Below, piece by piece: positions 61,457-64,000 of a stretch of DNA of 64,000 nucleotides (its first letter is position 1; each line of letters opens with the position of its first letter). The notes under the pieces are model-generated. The model searched no databases. It had not been told where the DNA came from and saw nothing but the letters and a program-made list of their open reading frames with translations. This stretch comes from Tamlana carrageenivorans. GTDB lineage: Bacteria; Bacteroidota; Bacteroidia; Flavobacteriales; Flavobacteriaceae. A program made the position numbers and the translations under genes. Location: contig NZ_CP025938.1 of assembly GCF_002893765.1 (NCBI RefSeq), positions 3,181,501 to 3,245,500 of the forward strand, written 5' to 3'.

Positions 61457-61587
61457 GCTAACGTTTTTATATATGATTTGTTGCGTGTTTCAAGCACTGA
61501 ATTTAGTAAATAAAAACCAACTAGAAAATCCGCGAGGATTTTCGTAAGTAGGCTAGAATCAGCAATAAATTATATATGTTGTTGGGC
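61457..61587 (-). repeat. Structured intergenic repeat, copy D (cassette-site-like)
   Basis: 131 bp, from GCTAACGTTT to GTTGTTGGGC on the + strand. Apical stem GAAAATC/GATTTTC (61524-61530, 61537-61543), loop CGCGAG. On the minus strand it begins with GCCCAAC, matching the RYYYAAC rule of attC core sites. It lies 8 bp from the ABC gene stop. Confidence 0.8.
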
Positions 61588-61714
61588 TTAGTTTTTTATA
61601 TCAATTCATTCCAGAATTCACTATAAAAATTTTTCGATTCCATTAACTTTTGGTGATTTCCAAAGTCAGTTATAATTCCGCTTTCTAACACATAAATTAG
61701 GTCAGCAATTTTCG

Positions 61715-63068
61715 GGGACTGTAAACTATTTTGTGTTTTTGCTGTTAGTTAGTTTAAAAATGATTTTGAAATTCATAGGCAAAAAATTTACTTTTAAATT
61801 TTTATTTTATGAACTCAGACTTAGAAAAACAATTAGACGCCTTGATCGGCAAAATCAGCAACAAGGAGGACTTTGACCAGGTCAAGGAACAGTTGCTTAA
61901 ACGTGGTATTGAATCACTTTTAAAAGCAGAAATGACTGCCCACTTAGGGTTTCAAAAAGGAGGTTCTGTAATTGAGAACAACCAGCGCAATGGTTTCTCA
62001 GAGAAAACTATCAAGACTCATAACGGCGAACAACGCATCAAAATCCCCAGAGATCGTCAAGCGAGCTTTGAGCCTGTTATTGTCCCCAAACATCAATCGA
62101 TTAGTCAAGAATTAGAAGATTGTATTCAACTGCTTTACGCCAAAGGTATGAGCAATAGCGATATTATTGATTTTATTGAAAGTACCTATGGAGTGCAGTA
62201 TTCCACATCACAGGTATCCATTATCACCAATCAATTATTGGAAGACATCAAACAATGGCAGAATAGACCTTTAGAAGACGTATATCCCATTGTCTGGATA
62301 GATGCTATTCATTATAAAATACGTCAAGAAGGCAAGGTAATATCTAAAGCCTGTATGATAGTTTTAGGGGTGAATACCGAAGGGCAACAAGATATTTTGA
62401 GCATGAGTATTGTGGAGACAGAAAAGGCAGCTGCTTGGATGTCCATTTTAGACGATCTGCGCTCTAGAGGCGTAAAAGATATCTTCTTTCTGTGTTCGGA
62501 TAACCTCTCTGGATTAGATAAAGCTGTAGAAGCTATTTTTCCAGGTAGTATACGTCAAATATGTATCGTACATCAAATTAGAAACTCTTTAAAATATGTG
62601 AGCTATAAGGACCGTAAATCAATAATGGTCGATATTAAAGCTATTTATCAAGCCGATAATGAGAAATTCGCTTTAGAGGCTTTCGAAGTCTTTAAACAAA
62701 ATTGGGAAGATAAATACCTCTCTGCCGTACAGTCTTGGGAAAACAATTGGGATAATTTGACCGCGTTTTTAAACTACCCAAAAGAGATTAGAAAACTTAT
62801 ATATACTACCAATATCATTGAGAGTTTTAATGCCAGTTTAAGAAAATATACACGCAACAAAAAAGTCTTCCCTCATGATGATGCAGCACTGAAATCCATA
62901 TATTTAGCAGCTCAAAGCATCAGCAAAAAATGGAAGAAAACACGATTTAAATGGGGCCAAATTTACAATCAATTGTATATTTGTTTTCCAAACAGGTTAT
63001 AATCTATATTATTTTAACCTATGAATTTTGAAATTATTTTTCAAAAACACAAAATTTTGGATAAACTC
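61715..63068 (+). mobile_element. IS256 family element type a, copy 2
   Basis: 1354 bp starting GGGACTG and ending GATAAACTC. Flanked by the 8-bp duplication AATTTTCG (61707-61714 and 63069-63076), a clean insertion into the ABC exporter gene. Confidence 0.95.
61809..63002 (+). CDS. IS256 family transposase (type a)
   Basis: 397 aa, same sequence as the copy at 52046 including the VWIDAIHYKI, CSDNLSGLDKAVEA and IIESFNASLRKYTR blocks. Intact and presumably the most recent insertion of this type. Confidence 0.95.
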   Translation: MNSDLEKQLDALIGKISNKEDFDQVKEQLLKRGIESLLKAEMTAHLGFQKGGSVIENNQRNGFSEKTIKTHNGEQRIKIPRDRQASFEPVIVPKHQSISQELEDCIQLLYAKGMSNSDIIDFIESTYGVQYSTSQVSIITNQLLEDIKQWQNRPLEDVYPIVWIDAIHYKIRQEGKVISKACMIVLGVNTEGQQDILSMSIVETEKAAAWMSILDDLRSRGVKDIFFLCSDNLSGLDKAVEAIFPGSIRQICIVHQIRNSLKYVSYKDRKSIMVDIKAIYQADNEKFALEAFEVFKQNWEDKYLSAVQSWENNWDNLTAFLNYPKEIRKLIYTTNIIESFNASLRKYTRNKKVFPHDDAALKSIYLAAQSISKKWKKTRFKWGQIYNQLYICFPNRL

Positions 63069-64000
63069 AATTTTCGGTAAGGAATGTAATCTGTGGGAAA
63101 TGAAAATTATTGTTAATTCAGATTTTAGTTTGTTTAGTAACTCCAAAACGAAATTCTCTGTTTTTCTGTCCATTGCAGAAGTAAACTCGTCTAATAATAA
63201 AACTTTTGGCTTTTTATATAAAGCTCTCATTAATGCAATAACTTGCTTTTGTCCACCTGAAAGGTTAATACCTTCTTCCCCAAGAATGGTGGCATAGCCT
63301 TGTGGTAACGAATTGATAAAATTTTCGAAACCATAATCTTGACAAAATTTTGTAATATTTTCGGGAGTGTCTTCTCGTCCTAAAATTATGTTTGTTATCA
63401 CATCACCAACAAAAATTGTTACATCTTGTGGTACAACGCCTAAAATAGTTCGCCAGTTTTCTGTGTTTAATTCTGTAAGATTATGTTGGTTATTAAGTGT
63501 AATAGTTCCATTTTCAAAAGGGTAGAATTTTTGCAAGATTTGCCCTAAAGTACTTTTTTCACTACCACTTTCTCCAACTATTGCAATGCACTTATTTTTA
63601 CTTATGCTGATGTTTATGTCTTTTAATAATTGACTTCTTCCAGCAAAACGAAAAGACAAATTTTTAATTTCAAGTGAAGTAAAGTTTAAAATTTCTTTTG
63701 TTCCTTTTTGTTCTTTATCCATTGATGCAAACTCGTACATACGGTTAAACGCTACTTTGGCTTCATTGATTGGAATTGTTATTAATGCCAAACTTGCAAC
63801 AGATGGCAATAAACTACCTGCAACACCTAAAACAGCCATTAGCTCTCCTAATAGCATTGTTTCGTTATACACTTGAATAGTTGTATAAACCAAAATACCC
63901 ATTAAAAACAAAACACTAAACACACCAGAAAAAACCGATAAACGTACATTGATTTTACCAAGATTAAATGCTCTTTCTTGAAAATTACCATAAATAAGTT

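Larger units (their letters stand above)
61596..64000 (-). pseudogene. ABC exporter, interrupted by IS256 and running off the window
   Basis: The gene continues past 64000. Visible from the right: the last transmembrane helices (SVLFLMGILVYTTIQVYNET), then the ATPase: Walker A GESGSEKST, Q-loop VVPQDV, LSGGQKQ signature, Walker B VLLLDEFTSAMD, H-loop ISHRLHSLPKI. An IS256-a is inserted at 61715-63068 and the final 40 codons resume after it (ADLIYVLESGIITDFGNHQK). It resembles bacteriocin/peptide exporters. The Walker A glycine before Lys is Glu, so even before the insertion the ATPase may have been defective. Confidence 0.88.

Overview
The window looks like a chromosome segment of a marine-type Flavobacteriaceae (Bacteroidota). 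It is AT-rich. Recognisable -7 promoter elements have the Bacteroidota form TAnnTTTG. One secreted protein carries a type IX secretion sorting domain, the DUF6048/DUF6452/RlmD cluster is typical of flavobacteria, and translation starts generally lack strong Shine-Dalgarno sequences. No rRNA, tRNA or CRISPR array was seen.

Region 1 (1-12955) is the right-hand part of a contractile-tailed, probably Mu-like (transposable) prophage. A tail-assembly chaperone with a very clear programmed -1 frameshift signal is followed by the tape measure, baseplate hub, spike, LysM-like, gp47/J-like and gp48-like baseplate genes, then a collar fibre and a beta-helix tail spike. Next comes a strongly structured leader. 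The right end holds a DNA-modification module: a small thymidylate-synthase-fold enzyme whose specificity residue is Asp (the dCMP-type state) and a D12-class adenine methyltransferase. Repeats spaced like transposase sites mark the prophage end, which lies inside a host DUF885 peptidase gene. That gene was also hit by an IS982 element.

Region 2 (15582-25137) is ordinary core chromosome: ZIP transporter, two methyltransferases, OsmC, DUF6048/DUF6452, RlmD, ornithine aminotransferase and DUF2007. An IS4 element has inserted exactly at the OsmC start codon.

Region 3 (25250-40450) is accessory. It holds IS1380, a truncated NdpA-like gene, a T9SS-exported beta-helix/Fn3 protein, an IS4-type element, four degenerate 93-bp tandem repeats, an IS21 element split by IS30, an ATPase gene, several IS fragments and gene remnants (sugar dehydrogenase, TonB receptor). 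Four related ~130-bp structured repeats (29.8, 35.6, 50.1 and 61.5 kb) share one orientation and three of them lie just 3' of accessory genes, like cassette recombination sites.

Region 4 (40723-47575) holds a mutagenic DNA-repair cassette (SRAP peptidase, DinB, short DnaE), a decayed toxin-antitoxin pair and a serine hydrolase.

Region 5 (47658-64000) is an IS-dominated mosaic (IS4, IS30, two IS256 types, two IS3 types, IS982). It surrounds two carboxypeptidase-regulatory-like secreted proteins, a truncated YceI gene, the intact grpE-dnaJ operon and an ABC exporter broken by IS256. At least 11 essentially full-length IS copies plus about eight fragments are present, many in near-identical pairs, so recent IS expansion and IS-mediated deletion dominate the history of the right half.
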